Below the pieces are notes generated by a model. The model made no database searches. It saw only the letters and a list, made by a program, of their open reading frames with translations, and was not told where the DNA came from. From positions 372,001 through 436,000 of the forward strand of contig NZ_MRZO01000001.1 of the NCBI RefSeq assembly GCF_002732165.1: a stretch of DNA of 64,000 nt, in the 5' to 3' direction. This DNA comes from Staphylococcus xylosus (GTDB lineage: Bacteria; Bacillota; Bacilli; Staphylococcales; Staphylococcaceae). Of this stretch, positions 20,706-29,673 are shown piece after piece. Each line of letters begins with the position of its first letter. Position 1 is the stretch's first letter. Position numbers and translations under genes: made by a program.

Positions 20706-21839
20706 ATGTATCAATTATTAGCTGTATGTCCAATGGGATTAGAAGCAGTTGTAGCCAAAGAAATTCAAGAATTGGGTTATGAAACAACTGTCGAAAATGG
20801 CAAAATCTTCTTTGAAGGTGATGAAACCGCAATTGTTAAATGTAACTTATGGTTACGCACTGCCGACAGAATCAAAATAGTAGTTGGACAATTTAAAGCT
20901 ACAACTTTTGATGAACTATTTGAAAAAACAAAAGCATTACCTTGGGAAACCTTGATTGAACAAAGTGGAAACTTCCCTGTACAAGGCCGTAGTGTTAAAT
21001 CAACATTATATAGTGTGCCTGACTGTCAAGCCATCGTTAAGAAAGCAATTGTAGAGCGCTTAAAACACGCTTATCAAGAACGTGGGTGGTTAAGTGAAAA
21101 TGGAGCAAAGTATCCAGTTGAAGTTGCTATTTTAAAAGATATTGCGCTATTAACGATTGATACTTCTGGTTCAGGTTTAAATAAACGTGGTTATCGTTTA
21201 GCACAAGGTGAAGCTCCAATTAAAGAAACGCTTGCAGCAAGTTTAATTCGTCTAGCTAACTGGACTGGCGACACGCCTTTAATCGATCCATTTTGTGGGT
21301 CTGGAACAATTGCAATTGAAGCTTGTTTAATTGCTCAAAACATCGCACCTGGTTTCAACCGTGATTTTGTATCAGAAAAATGGGATATTATGCCAGATAA
21401 TTTATATGACGAAATGAGAGACGAAGCCGATCAACAAGCAAATTATGATCGGGAACTGGAAATATATGCCTATGATATAGATCCAGAAATGATTGAAATT
21501 GCGCGTAGAAACGCTGAAGAAGTTGGTCTCGCTGATATTATTCAATTTAATGTTAAAGACGTTAACACCTTAAATTTAGATAATGAAAAACCATACGCTT
21601 TAATTGGTAATCCACCATACGGTGAACGTATAGGGGATAGAGATAAAGTAGAAGAAATGTATCGTTATATTGGATCACTTATGGAAAGACATCCACAAAT
21701 ATCAACTTACGTTCTTACAAGCAATACTGAATTCGAGTTTTTAGTTAATAAGAAAGCAACAAAACGTAGAAAATTATTTAATGGTTATATTGAATGTACT
21801 TATTATCAATACTGGGGAGACAAAAAACCTCGCAAGTAA
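20706..21839 (+). CDS. THUMP-domain RNA methyltransferase (YpsC/RlmL-like)
   Basis: 377 residues. The N-terminal ferredoxin-like/THUMP region covers about residues 1-155. A Rossmann SAM domain follows with DPFCGSGTIAIEACLIA and the catalytic N6-adenine/guanine-type motif NPPYGER. Relatives methylate G2445 of 23S rRNA (RlmL N-terminal half). The position after gpsB-rnpB matches Bacillus ypsC. ATG 20706 follows AAGAAGGAG. The exact rRNA site is inferred from family only. Confidence 0.9.
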   Translation: MYQLLAVCPMGLEAVVAKEIQELGYETTVENGKIFFEGDETAIVKCNLWLRTADRIKIVVGQFKATTFDELFEKTKALPWETLIEQSGNFPVQGRSVKSTLYSVPDCQAIVKKAIVERLKHAYQERGWLSENGAKYPVEVAILKDIALLTIDTSGSGLNKRGYRLAQGEAPIKETLAASLIRLANWTGDTPLIDPFCGSGTIAIEACLIAQNIAPGFNRDFVSEKWDIMPDNLYDEMRDEADQQANYDRELEIYAYDIDPEMIEIARRNAEEVGLADIIQFNVKDVNTLNLDNEKPYALIGNPPYGERIGDRDKVEEMYRYIGSLMERHPQISTYVLTSNTEFEFLVNKKATKRRKLFNGYIECTYYQYWGDKKPRK

Positions 21840-21879
21840 ATTCTTCTCGTGTCTTGACCATTAGAAAGAGGTGTTACAA

Positions 21880-22785
21880 TTGAATACAGAATTTAAAAAA
21901 GGAATTTTCTTTGCATTTGGAGCATATTTCTTATGGGGTATACTACCCATTTATTGGGGATTAATTAACGATATAGGGGCATTTGAAATATTATCATTTC
22001 GAATTGTACTTTCAATGATTTTCATGTTATTTATCGTTATTCTCACCAAAAATACCGAGCCGTTCAAACGAGATATTCAACGACTATTCACGAACCCAAT
22101 ACAACTTATTGCGATTATTGCAGCCGGATATGTGATAACTATTAATTGGGGAACATTCATTTGGGCCGTTACAAACGGACACGTACTACAATCCAGTTTA
22201 GGTTACTACATAAATCCTCTTGTAAGTATTTTACTTGCATTAATATTTTTAAAAGAGCGATTTAACAAACTAGAATGGATTGCCATAGGGCTTGCCGTTG
22301 TAGGTGTGTTATACATGACATTGAAAATAGGGGTCTTTCCTGGTATTTCTTTATTATTAGCAGGTTCATTTGGAATCTATGGATTAATTAAAAAGCTTAT
22401 TCCAATAGATGCTATAAGTAGTATAACTATCGAGTGTATTGTAACAGCGCCTGCTGGATTTATCTATTTATGGTATATATGGCACCACGGTGGTCTTACA
22501 TTTGGTATGAACGTTTCTTCTTTTTGGTTGCTATTCTCAGGAGCTGTTACAGCGGTTCCACTTATATTGTTCTCAGCCGGTGCAAGACGCATACCATTAT
22601 CTTTAACTGGCTTCATACAATATATCGGCCCAACTTTAATGTTCTTGATTGGCATCTTCCTATTCAAAGAACCCTTTGATTTAGATCAACTCATTACATT
22701 TATTTTTATTTGGATCGGTATTATAATTTATAGCATTTCACAATATGTAAAAATCAAAAAAGATAAAAACCCAGTGATCAATTAA
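21880..22785 (+). CDS. rarD: EamA-type permease, RarD family
   Basis: 301 residues with about ten hydrophobic helices and two EamA repeats. The RarD-like features are FFAFGAYFLWGILPIYW at the start, NWGTFIWAVTNGHVLQSSLGYYINPL in the middle, and LTGFIQYIGPTLMFLIGIF near the end. Substrate is unknown. TTG 21880 is chosen because AGAAAGAGG sits 9 bp upstream, while GTG 21871 lies inside that site. A terminator follows at 22804. Confidence 0.87.
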   Translation: MNTEFKKGIFFAFGAYFLWGILPIYWGLINDIGAFEILSFRIVLSMIFMLFIVILTKNTEPFKRDIQRLFTNPIQLIAIIAAGYVITINWGTFIWAVTNGHVLQSSLGYYINPLVSILLALIFLKERFNKLEWIAIGLAVVGVLYMTLKIGVFPGISLLLAGSFGIYGLIKKLIPIDAISSITIECIVTAPAGFIYLWYIWHHGGLTFGMNVSSFWLLFSGAVTAVPLILFSAGARRIPLSLTGFIQYIGPTLMFLIGIFLFKEPFDLDQLITFIFIWIGIIIYSISQYVKIKKDKNPVIN

Positions 22786-22803
22786 ACAGACTATAATAAT
22801 GTC

Positions 22804-22866
22804 TCTAGCGCAAGGACAACATATTACATTTATGTGTGTAAACCGTCCTTGAACTAGGGTTTTTAT
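22804..22866 (+). terminator. Terminator after rarD
   Basis: CAAGGAC (22811-22817) pairs with GTCCTTG (22845-22851), extended by CTAG on both sides, followed by GGTTTTTATTTTA. The 280 bp up to 23065 hold this and AT-rich promoter-like sequence only. Confidence 0.75.
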
Positions 22867-23065
22867 TTTATCCAAATTATAATTCAAAAATTTGATTATC
22901 TTATTTTCACGTTTATTTAACAAAAAATAGGATAACTATAATATTGTGAGTGTAAACATAAGAAGTGAATTATTTTGTCCAATTAATTATACTATACATA
23001 CCACTATAAAATAATAAGAGAAAATAAGGTCTCGTTTAATAACTAAATTGAATAGGAGTGATTAG

Positions 23066-23701
23066 ATGACAAGAGTATTGATACTAGGAGCTAATGGTGC
23101 GATTTCTAAAGCAGCTATCAACTCATTTTTAGAAAATACAACATATACCTTAAGATTATTTTTAAGAGACGCAAATAGATTACCGGATTTCGCCTCAGAC
23201 CGTATACGAGTCCGTGAAGGTGACGCCACAAATTTAGATGATGTTACTAATGCAATGGAAGATGTTGATATCGTTTTCGCCTCATTATCAGGGGATTTAG
23301 ATAAAGAGGCGAAAACAATTGTCGACGCCATGAAAGCAAATAAAGTGAAACGACTTGTATTTGTTACATCACTCGGTATATACAATGAAATTCCAGGTGA
23401 ATTTGGCACATGGGTAAAAACTCAAATTAGTGATTCATTACCAGTCTACAAAAAGGCCGCAGACATAATTGAACAATCCGACCTTGATTATACAATTTTG
23501 AGACCAGCTTGGTTAACTGATATAAACGAAATTGATTATGAGATCACTAAAAAAGATCAACCATTTAAAGGTACTGAAGTATCTAGAAAAAGTGTAGCTG
23601 CAGTAGCAGTGCAAATTGCCAAAAATCCAGAGCTTTATTTAAATGAAAATATTGGCATAAATAAGCCAAATACAAATTTTGATAAACCTAGATGGAAATA
23701 A
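23066..23701 (+). CDS. NAD(P)-binding atypical SDR-family protein
   Basis: 211 residues with a Rossmann fold: VLILGANGAISKAAINSFL near residues 4-22, where the usual GxxGxxG is GANGAIS, then LFLRDANRL, GDATNLDDV and LVFVTSLGIY. It resembles the SDR_a5/NmrA-like proteins (YwnB type), often NAD(P)H-dependent reductases or redox sensors. The classical YxxxK is seen only loosely as YKKAAD. Substrate is unknown. It stands alone, isolated by a terminator on each side. Confidence 0.85.
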   Translation: MTRVLILGANGAISKAAINSFLENTTYTLRLFLRDANRLPDFASDRIRVREGDATNLDDVTNAMEDVDIVFASLSGDLDKEAKTIVDAMKANKVKRLVFVTSLGIYNEIPGEFGTWVKTQISDSLPVYKKAADIIEQSDLDYTILRPAWLTDINEIDYEITKKDQPFKGTEVSRKSVAAVAVQIAKNPELYLNENIGINKPNTNFDKPRWK

Positions 23702-23722
23702 TTGATTTAAAATCAGCATTTT

Positions 23723-23766
23723 AAAAGCCAGTCCGAGACGTAAATAGTCGTCTCGGACTGGCTTTT
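23723..23766. terminator. Strong bidirectional terminator
   Basis: A perfect 18-bp inverted repeat, AAAAGCCAGTCCGAGACG (23723-23740) and its complement (23749-23766), around an 8-nt loop. A-tract and T-tract ends let it work in both directions. Confidence 0.93.
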
Positions 23767-23780
23767 GTAAATATAGAGTA

Positions 23781-23933
23781 ATTGGATCATTGGCTAAAAC
23801 AAATCAATTACAAAGAATGGCTAAATATGGAAGAGACAGTTTAACGAAAATTATTTCTGGTGTGCACTATCATTAAGCTTTAAACTTTGAATTTTGTAAA
23901 AAAATATTAAAGAGCTATAACAACTTTAATTAA
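23781..23933 (+). pseudogene. Possible decayed fragment resembling glutamate-cysteine ligase
   Basis: In one frame the intergenic DNA reads RMAKYGRDSLTKIISGVHYH, then a stop at 23874-23876, then ALNFEFCKKILKSYNN before another stop. The ISGVHYH core resembles the ISG(I/V)HYNFS signature of GshA/GshAB glutamate-cysteine ligases, preceded in those by a YG motif as here. There is no start codon context and only about 50 codons remain, truncated at the upstream terminator hairpin. The match is from memory and short, so it may be chance. Otherwise 23767-24048 holds only the dynamin promoter. Confidence 0.35.
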
Positions 23934-23980
23934 ATGATAGTATTTTCAATTTTATAGCAACTTATTTTAAAATACTTACT

Positions 23981-24008
23981 TTAGACAAGTAACGATTTGT
24001 TATACAAT
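23981..24008 (+). promoter_or_regulatory. Putative promoter of the dynamin gene
   Basis: TTAGAC (23981-23986), 16-bp spacer, TACAAT (24003-24008), 40 bp before the start codon. Confidence 0.5.
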
Positions 24009-24048
24009 AAGTAGTAATTACATATAAGTAATAAAGGGGATACGAAAC

Positions 24049-27000
24049 ATGTCTAATACTGAGCAACTCGATATTTTATATAAATTAAAAAAAGAAGTAG
24101 AAAAATCTAAAAACGGTAGATTAGTCCACATTATCAATCAAGTAATTAAGAAAGTGTTTTTGCAACAATACACTGCTACTTTTGTAGGGCATTTTTCAGC
24201 AGGAAAATCTACATTAATCAATTTACTACTAGAAGAAACAATATTACCAAGTTCTCCCGTTCCTACAACTAGTAATACCGCAATTGTCTCTGTCGCAGAT
24301 CAACCAGGAATTATTGCAAATCTCAGTAATAAACAATATACATTATTAAATAATTACGATGATGTAAAAAAAATGAATCGCGAAAATTTCGATGTGGAAT
24401 CTGTAGAAATTAAATTTCCGTCTGATAAATTCCGCAAAGGATTCACATTACAAGATACACCTGGAGTCGACTCCAATGTATCTAGCCACCAATCTAGTAC
24501 AGAAGAGTTTATGTATACGAGCAATGTACTCTTCTATACAGTAGATTATAATCACGTTCAATCTGCTTTAAATTTTCAATTTATGAAACAACTGAATCAA
24601 GCAGGTGTGCCAGTAGTGTTTGTAATTAACCAAATTGATAAGCATAATGAAGACGAAATTAGTTTCGACACATTTAAATCGCGTGTTGAAAAGTCTATAG
24701 CAGAATGGGAAATCGATTTAGATAAAACTTTTTATGTATCTAAATTTAGTCATACACATAATGAAATTGAAGCACTTTCAAAATATCTCGTAGAAAAAGA
24801 TAAAAATCGTGAAACAATTGAGGATTATGTTAACCGAATCGTAAAATTCATCACAGAAGAACAGTTATCATATATTAATTATGAAATCCAAGACCTTTTA
24901 GATAAACTAGATATTTTCGAGGCGGATTTTGAACAAGCTTATATCAATTTCAAGCAACATCAGCAGGTTAGCGAAGAAGCAAAGCTATTAAATAACCCCA
25001 ATGAGTTGTATGAATTTTTAAAACAAAAAAGAAAAGCAATCATTGATAATGCTTATATAATGACTCATGACACAAGAGAAACGATTCGAATATATTTAGA
25101 AAGCCGTACTAAAGACTTTACAGTTGGTGGACTGTTTAATAAAAAGAAAAAAACACAAGAGGCACAACAACGTAGATTAAATCAGGCACTCGCGCAATTA
25201 CAAGAAAAAGCTAACCAAGAGATCAGACAACCACTTAGAGAAGATATGTCATTTTTAACTCGTTTTATAAATGATTCTGAAATAAATGAAGCTATATTAA
25301 ATCAGCATTATGAAATTCCAGAATCGTTAATAACTGATTTATATCAAACACAGATTACTATTAGTAATCAGTATGTATTAACATTTTGTGATGATTTGAT
25401 GAAGTCACTTAAACAGTATATTGGCAAAACATCAGACCCATTGTTCAAAAAAGCTATCAATCATGCAGAAGCAAATGATATTGGGATAGAGCAAGAAGAT
25501 GACTATAATGATTATGAAAAATTTATGGAAATGCGTAATCTAAGAGAATCACTTCAGACACAAAATTACTTACATTATTACATCCATATCGATGACTCAC
25601 TCGATAAACTTATAGATCGAAAGGAAATCACATATACACCGAAAGAAAATAAAGTAAAAGCTGTTAATCATTCAAAATCAGAAACATCTGCAGAACCAAA
25701 CCAAGAGGACAAGACACAAAATATTAAACATGCGCTTGAAATCATTCAGGATGTCCCGTTGTTCGAGCAGAGCAAACAAAACATAGATGACACACTTGCA
25801 CGACTAGATAACAAAATAGTCAAAATAGGTGTATTCGGAACATTTAGTGCAGGTAAAAGTAGTTTAATTAATGCTTTGTTAGGCGATAATTATTTAGTGA
25901 GTTCGCCGAATCCTACAACGGCCGCTATGACAGAATTAACATACGGGCACGATAGCCAAATTACTTTAAAATCAGCCGCACAACTTTTAGAAGAAATAAA
26001 CCAAGTTTTTGAAGTGGAAAATATAACATTTGATAGTATCGAGGCGCTTTTAAATAAAAATACAAATAAATTAAAAGCATCATTAGAAAAAAATAAGTTA
26101 GCTTTCGTAAACGCTGTAGAAAAACACTATGACATGTATCAAGACATGTTAAAAGAAGGTTTAATACACACAATAGACCAAGATGAAATTAAAAAATGGA
26201 GCGCAGAAGACGAGTATGCTACATTTGTTAATACTGTTCATTTAAAATTACCTGTAGATTGGTTGAAAGATAAAATTATAGTAGATTCACTTGGACTCCA
26301 TTCTAATAATCAGCGTCATACTAATGAAACTGAAAAAGTATTAACATCAGCTGATTTAATTTTGTATGTAAGTTATTTTAACCATTCATTTACAGATAAC
26401 GATAAACGCTTTATTGAACATATGAAAGCAATGAACCAATTAAACGAAAATCAAGCATTTAAAATGATAATTAATGCAACAGATTTAGCAGAAACAGAGG
26501 AAGATTTAAATGCAGTTATTGAATACGTAGGGGATGCTTTAACCCAAGTTAATATGGATTCAGATATCTTCGCTGTTTCAAGTAGAGAAGCATTAAAAAC
26601 AAACGACATAGGTATCGATAGACTTAAAAAGAGTATTGAACATTTTGTTCAAGTTGAATCCAAAAACATTCTGCAAAAACAAATGTTGGGTCAACTTAAC
26701 CATATTTCTGAAGCATATGAACAAATGATTGAAGCATTTCATAATGATAAAGCAGAAATCACCCAACGCAATCAGAAGTTAAAAAGTTATGCTAAAGCAA
26801 CAATTTTCAAAAACAATCTTCTTCAAATCGCTGAACAACGCACATCAAACGAAGTAGATGACCAGATTTATCATTTAAATGAACGATTAAAATTACAATT
26901 ATTAGATGAAGTAAAATCAATCTATAACGGGCAAATGACTAAAAACTCGAATTTCAATGAGGAAAAACGTCAATCAACAAAATTATACTTAGATCAAATT

Positions 27001-27489
27001 CATCAACGATTATATCTGGAGCAATCATTGCTTGTACAACGTATTAAAAAATATTTCCATGAACAATTACACACTGAAATCGCACCATTAAAACAAAAGT
27101 TACAGCAGTTGCACGTGTTTATTGAACCTGAATTTGATAAAAATGAAATTGAGTTAGATAATCCTTACTTAAAAATCGATTTAACGCATATGATTGACGC
27201 GTTACCAAAATCACTTTCCAAAAAGAATATTTTACAACCTAAAACACAAAGTACAATTCAAGAACAAATCACACAAGAAACAATTAATTTATTAGCACCT
27301 TGTATTGCTAATTTAAGAAAAGCAGTTAACGAAACAGTTGTACAAATGCAAAGTAATGCCGAAGATAAATTTAACCAATTTGAAAATGATGCACATAGTC
27401 AAATTAAGGAACTTTTATCTTTTGAAGTAGACGATGCATTTATTCAACAACTACAAGAAACAAATGAAAATTTAAAACCATATATGTAA
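24049..27489 (+). CDS. Double dynamin-like GTPase (DynA-like)
   Basis: 1146 residues containing two complete dynamin modules in tandem. First G1 loop: GHFSAGKST near residues 47-55, with DTPGVD and NQID. Second G1 loop: GTFSAGKSS near 598-606, with a G3-like VDSLGLH and NATD. Long helical stalk segments follow each GTPase. B. subtilis DynA, a fusion of two dynamins, tethers and fuses membranes and aids phage and antibiotic resistance; the same architecture suggests membrane surveillance here. It starts after AAAGGGG and is followed 20 bp on by the exonuclease gene. Confidence 0.92.
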   Translation: MSNTEQLDILYKLKKEVEKSKNGRLVHIINQVIKKVFLQQYTATFVGHFSAGKSTLINLLLEETILPSSPVPTTSNTAIVSVADQPGIIANLSNKQYTLLNNYDDVKKMNRENFDVESVEIKFPSDKFRKGFTLQDTPGVDSNVSSHQSSTEEFMYTSNVLFYTVDYNHVQSALNFQFMKQLNQAGVPVVFVINQIDKHNEDEISFDTFKSRVEKSIAEWEIDLDKTFYVSKFSHTHNEIEALSKYLVEKDKNRETIEDYVNRIVKFITEEQLSYINYEIQDLLDKLDIFEADFEQAYINFKQHQQVSEEAKLLNNPNELYEFLKQKRKAIIDNAYIMTHDTRETIRIYLESRTKDFTVGGLFNKKKKTQEAQQRRLNQALAQLQEKANQEIRQPLREDMSFLTRFINDSEINEAILNQHYEIPESLITDLYQTQITISNQYVLTFCDDLMKSLKQYIGKTSDPLFKKAINHAEANDIGIEQEDDYNDYEKFMEMRNLRESLQTQNYLHYYIHIDDSLDKLIDRKEITYTPKENKVKAVNHSKSETSAEPNQEDKTQNIKHALEIIQDVPLFEQSKQNIDDTLARLDNKIVKIGVFGTFSAGKSSLINALLGDNYLVSSPNPTTAAMTELTYGHDSQITLKSAAQLLEEINQVFEVENITFDSIEALLNKNTNKLKASLEKNKLAFVNAVEKHYDMYQDMLKEGLIHTIDQDEIKKWSAEDEYATFVNTVHLKLPVDWLKDKIIVDSLGLHSNNQRHTNETEKVLTSADLILYVSYFNHSFTDNDKRFIEHMKAMNQLNENQAFKMIINATDLAETEEDLNAVIEYVGDALTQVNMDSDIFAVSSREALKTNDIGIDRLKKSIEHFVQVESKNILQKQMLGQLNHISEAYEQMIEAFHNDKAEITQRNQKLKSYAKATIFKNNLLQIAEQRTSNEVDDQIYHLNERLKLQLLDEVKSIYNGQMTKNSNFNEEKRQSTKLYLDQIHQRLYLEQSLLVQRIKKYFHEQLHTEIAPLKQKLQQLHVFIEPEFDKNEIELDNPYLKIDLTHMIDALPKSLSKKNILQPKTQSTIQEQITQETINLLAPCIANLRKAVNETVVQMQSNAEDKFNQFENDAHSQIKELLSFEVDDAFIQQLQETNENLKPYM

Positions 27490-27509
27490 TTAGAGGAAGA
27501 GGTACTTTT

Positions 27510-28391
27510 ATGTCCAAAAAAATATTATTAATTGATGGCATGGCTTTACTATTTCGCCATTTCTTTGCCACAAGTCTTCATAAACAATTTATGAGAAACT
27601 CTTCAGGAACACCAACAAATGGTGTTCAAGGGTTTGTACGCCATGTCTTCACTGCAATAAATGAAATTCAACCAACACATGTAGCTGTATGCTGGGATAT
27701 GGGTAAATCTACTTTTAGAAACGATATGTTTGATGGTTACAAACAAAATCGCCCTGCACCACCTGATGAACTGATACCACAATTCGATTACGTTAAAGAA
27801 GTCTCTAACCAATTTGGTTTTGTTAATATTGGAGTCCAAAATTTTGAAGCAGATGATGTCATTGGTACACTAGCAGAAGCCTATTCTGAACAAAACCAAA
27901 TCTATATCGTGACAGGGGATAGAGATATTTTACAATGTATTAATCCAAATGTTGAGATTTGGCTAACTAAAAAGGGGTTTAATATATACAATCGCTACAC
28001 ATTAAATAGATTCCAAAGTGAATATGGTTTGAACCCATCGCAACTTGTAGACGTGAAAGCATTTATGGGGGACACTGCGGACGGATATTCTGGCGTGAAA
28101 GGTATCGGAGAAAAAACAGCAATCAAATTAATTCAAAACCATGGCTCAGTTGAATCTGTTATTGCTGCTTTAGACCAGTTAACCCCTGGTCAACGTAATA
28201 AAATAGAAGCCGATATGGACAATCTTAAACTTTCAAAAAACTTGGCTAAAATCCATACTGAAGTTCCCTTAAACACGAGTGACTTATTGGATGATATGGC
28301 ATTTGGTACTGAAATAACAAAAGTATTAAATATATGTAAGGAACATGAATTATATGTATCTGGTAAATATCTAGCTACTCATTTTAGCTAA
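27510..28391 (+). CDS. 5'-3' exonuclease (PolA N-terminal type, YpcP-like)
   Basis: 293 residues of the FEN/5'-3' exonuclease family without a polymerase domain. Acidic metal-binding motifs are DGMALLFR near the N-terminus, FEADDVIGTLA, TGDRDILQ and VDVKAFMGDTADGYSGVKGIGEKTAIKLI, which includes the helix-3-turn-helix. It should remove RNA primers or flaps. Bacillus YpcP is the counterpart. It lies 20 bp after the dynamin gene and ends at a hairpin terminator. Confidence 0.93.
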   Translation: MSKKILLIDGMALLFRHFFATSLHKQFMRNSSGTPTNGVQGFVRHVFTAINEIQPTHVAVCWDMGKSTFRNDMFDGYKQNRPAPPDELIPQFDYVKEVSNQFGFVNIGVQNFEADDVIGTLAEAYSEQNQIYIVTGDRDILQCINPNVEIWLTKKGFNIYNRYTLNRFQSEYGLNPSQLVDVKAFMGDTADGYSGVKGIGEKTAIKLIQNHGSVESVIAALDQLTPGQRNKIEADMDNLKLSKNLAKIHTEVPLNTSDLLDDMAFGTEITKVLNICKEHELYVSGKYLATHFS

Positions 28392-28428
28392 CTCAAATAC
28401 ATGAAACTAAGACTAATAAACAATAAAT

Positions 28429-28484
28429 AGAGCGGGCACATGAAATCAAAGTGAAAACTTTAAACTCATATGTCCGCTCTTTTC
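28429..28484. terminator. Terminator between convergent genes
   Basis: AGAGCGGGCACATGA (28429-28443) pairs with TCATATGTCCGCTCT (28466-28480) with one mismatch, then TTTTC. It serves the plus-strand exonuclease and perhaps the minus-strand RNase H-like gene. Confidence 0.82.
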
Positions 28485-28511
28485 ATTTTTAATAATTTAC
28501 TAGTAGAGAAC

Positions 28512-28916
28512 TTACTTTTTATTTTGCTTTGTTATTTTATAAAGTTCATTTTTAGCATGATGATTCGCTTCTTTGTTTTGGTTTCTAGGTACCCATCTTA
28601 CAAAAAATAATTCGAAATGCTGTTCTAACTCTAACATCTTATCGTAATAAAGTTTGAATTTTTCATTTTTAACACTACCTTTATGAATACTATCTTCGAT
28701 AAGTTTCGAATCTGTATACACTAAAGCTGTAGATATATCATGTTTAACAGCACATTCCAAAGCAAATATTAAAGATGCCCATTCAGCACTATGATTATCC
28801 ATAACACCTAAATCTTTTGTATAGTGAAAACGTTCATTATCAATTGCTAACACGACCGCACATGCGCTTATGCCAGGATTACCAGCTGTAGCAGCATCAA
28901 AGTAAATTTTCGCCAT
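28512..28916 (-). CDS. RNase HI-like protein (YpdQ-type) with an altered active site
   Basis: 134 residues with the RNase H fold. Asp7 (YFDAATAGNPG), Glu45 (HSAEWASL) and Asp69 (VYTDSKL) fit three of the four DEDD catalytic residues. The last, normally Asp in NKEADxxA, is Asn118 here (NKEANHHA). This predicts weak or lost hydrolase activity. B. subtilis YpdQ is the closest type I know. ATG 28916 is used because AAAGGTGG lies just upstream on the minus strand. It is convergent with the exonuclease gene. Confidence 0.85.
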   Translation of the reverse strand: MAKIYFDAATAGNPGISACAVVLAIDNERFHYTKDLGVMDNHSAEWASLIFALECAVKHDISTALVYTDSKLIEDSIHKGSVKNEKFKLYYDKMLELEQHFELFFVRWVPRNQNKEANHHAKNELYKITKQNKK

Positions 28917-29073
28917 AATTTCCACCTTTATCTATCAATATATGTTTATTTTATCAAACCAAGGACATATATACTATTTACTCGGCATTTAAATATTTGT
29001 GAAATTAAATGATATAGCTTATACTTTTAATTATTCCTACTAATAGAGTCGGATTTGAAAGGCGTTGATATAT

Positions 29074-29655
29074 TTGAAAAATATGTTTATTATACACGGT
29101 TATCAAGCTACTACTGAAAGTCATTGGTTTGAGTGGTTAACTACCGAAATGAAGCGTTTTGGTTACTCTACGGAAATCGTATATTTACCGAATACAAACC
29201 ATCCCGTTTTAGATGAATGGATCACAGCTATACAAAATAGTTTAGAAAATAAGCTAAATTCAGAAAGCATCATCGTTGCACATAGTTTAGGTGTCATAAC
29301 TATACTTGATTATCTATCTAACCTAAAACACACTCCGAATATTAAAGGTCTATTTCTTATTTCTGGGTTTAATGAGCAATTAATAAATTTACCAGAACTT
29401 GATTGCTATATATCACAAACCCAGATTGATTATCGTAAGATTAATGCACAACACATCGTAACGATTGCCGGTAGCCATGACCCTATTGTTAATATTGAAG
29501 CAACCGACAGATTATCTCACGAATTGAACACAGAAACATTACGTGTATCACATAAAGGGCATTTCCTTGATAGCGATGGATATAAAACATTTGAGTTTCT
29601 AAAAAATCAAATCACTCATTCATTAAATAATAAAAACTCTAGAATTGGTAGTTAA
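29074..29655 (+). CDS. Small alpha/beta serine hydrolase (RBBP9/YdeN family)
   Basis: 193 residues with FIIHGYQATTESHWFEWL near the start, nucleophile elbow VAHSLGV, acid loop GSHDPIV and catalytic histidine in HKGHFL. This matches the RBBP9/YdeN serine hydrolases; substrate is unknown and the fold is cytoplasmic with no signal peptide. TTG 29074 is preferred because GAAAGGCG lies about 10 bp upstream; TTG 29065 is too close and ATG 29083 too far. A bidirectional terminator follows. Confidence 0.85.
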   Translation: MKNMFIIHGYQATTESHWFEWLTTEMKRFGYSTEIVYLPNTNHPVLDEWITAIQNSLENKLNSESIIVAHSLGVITILDYLSNLKHTPNIKGLFLISGFNEQLINLPELDCYISQTQIDYRKINAQHIVTIAGSHDPIVNIEATDRLSHELNTETLRVSHKGHFLDSDGYKTFEFLKNQITHSLNNKNSRIGS

Positions 29656-29673
29656 CCAATCCTAGAGTTTTTT
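29632..29673. terminator. Bidirectional terminator between convergent genes
   Basis: AAAAACTCTAG pairs with CTAGAGTTTTT, extended by ATTGG/CCAAT, and overlaps the stop codons of both flanking genes. Confidence 0.9.
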
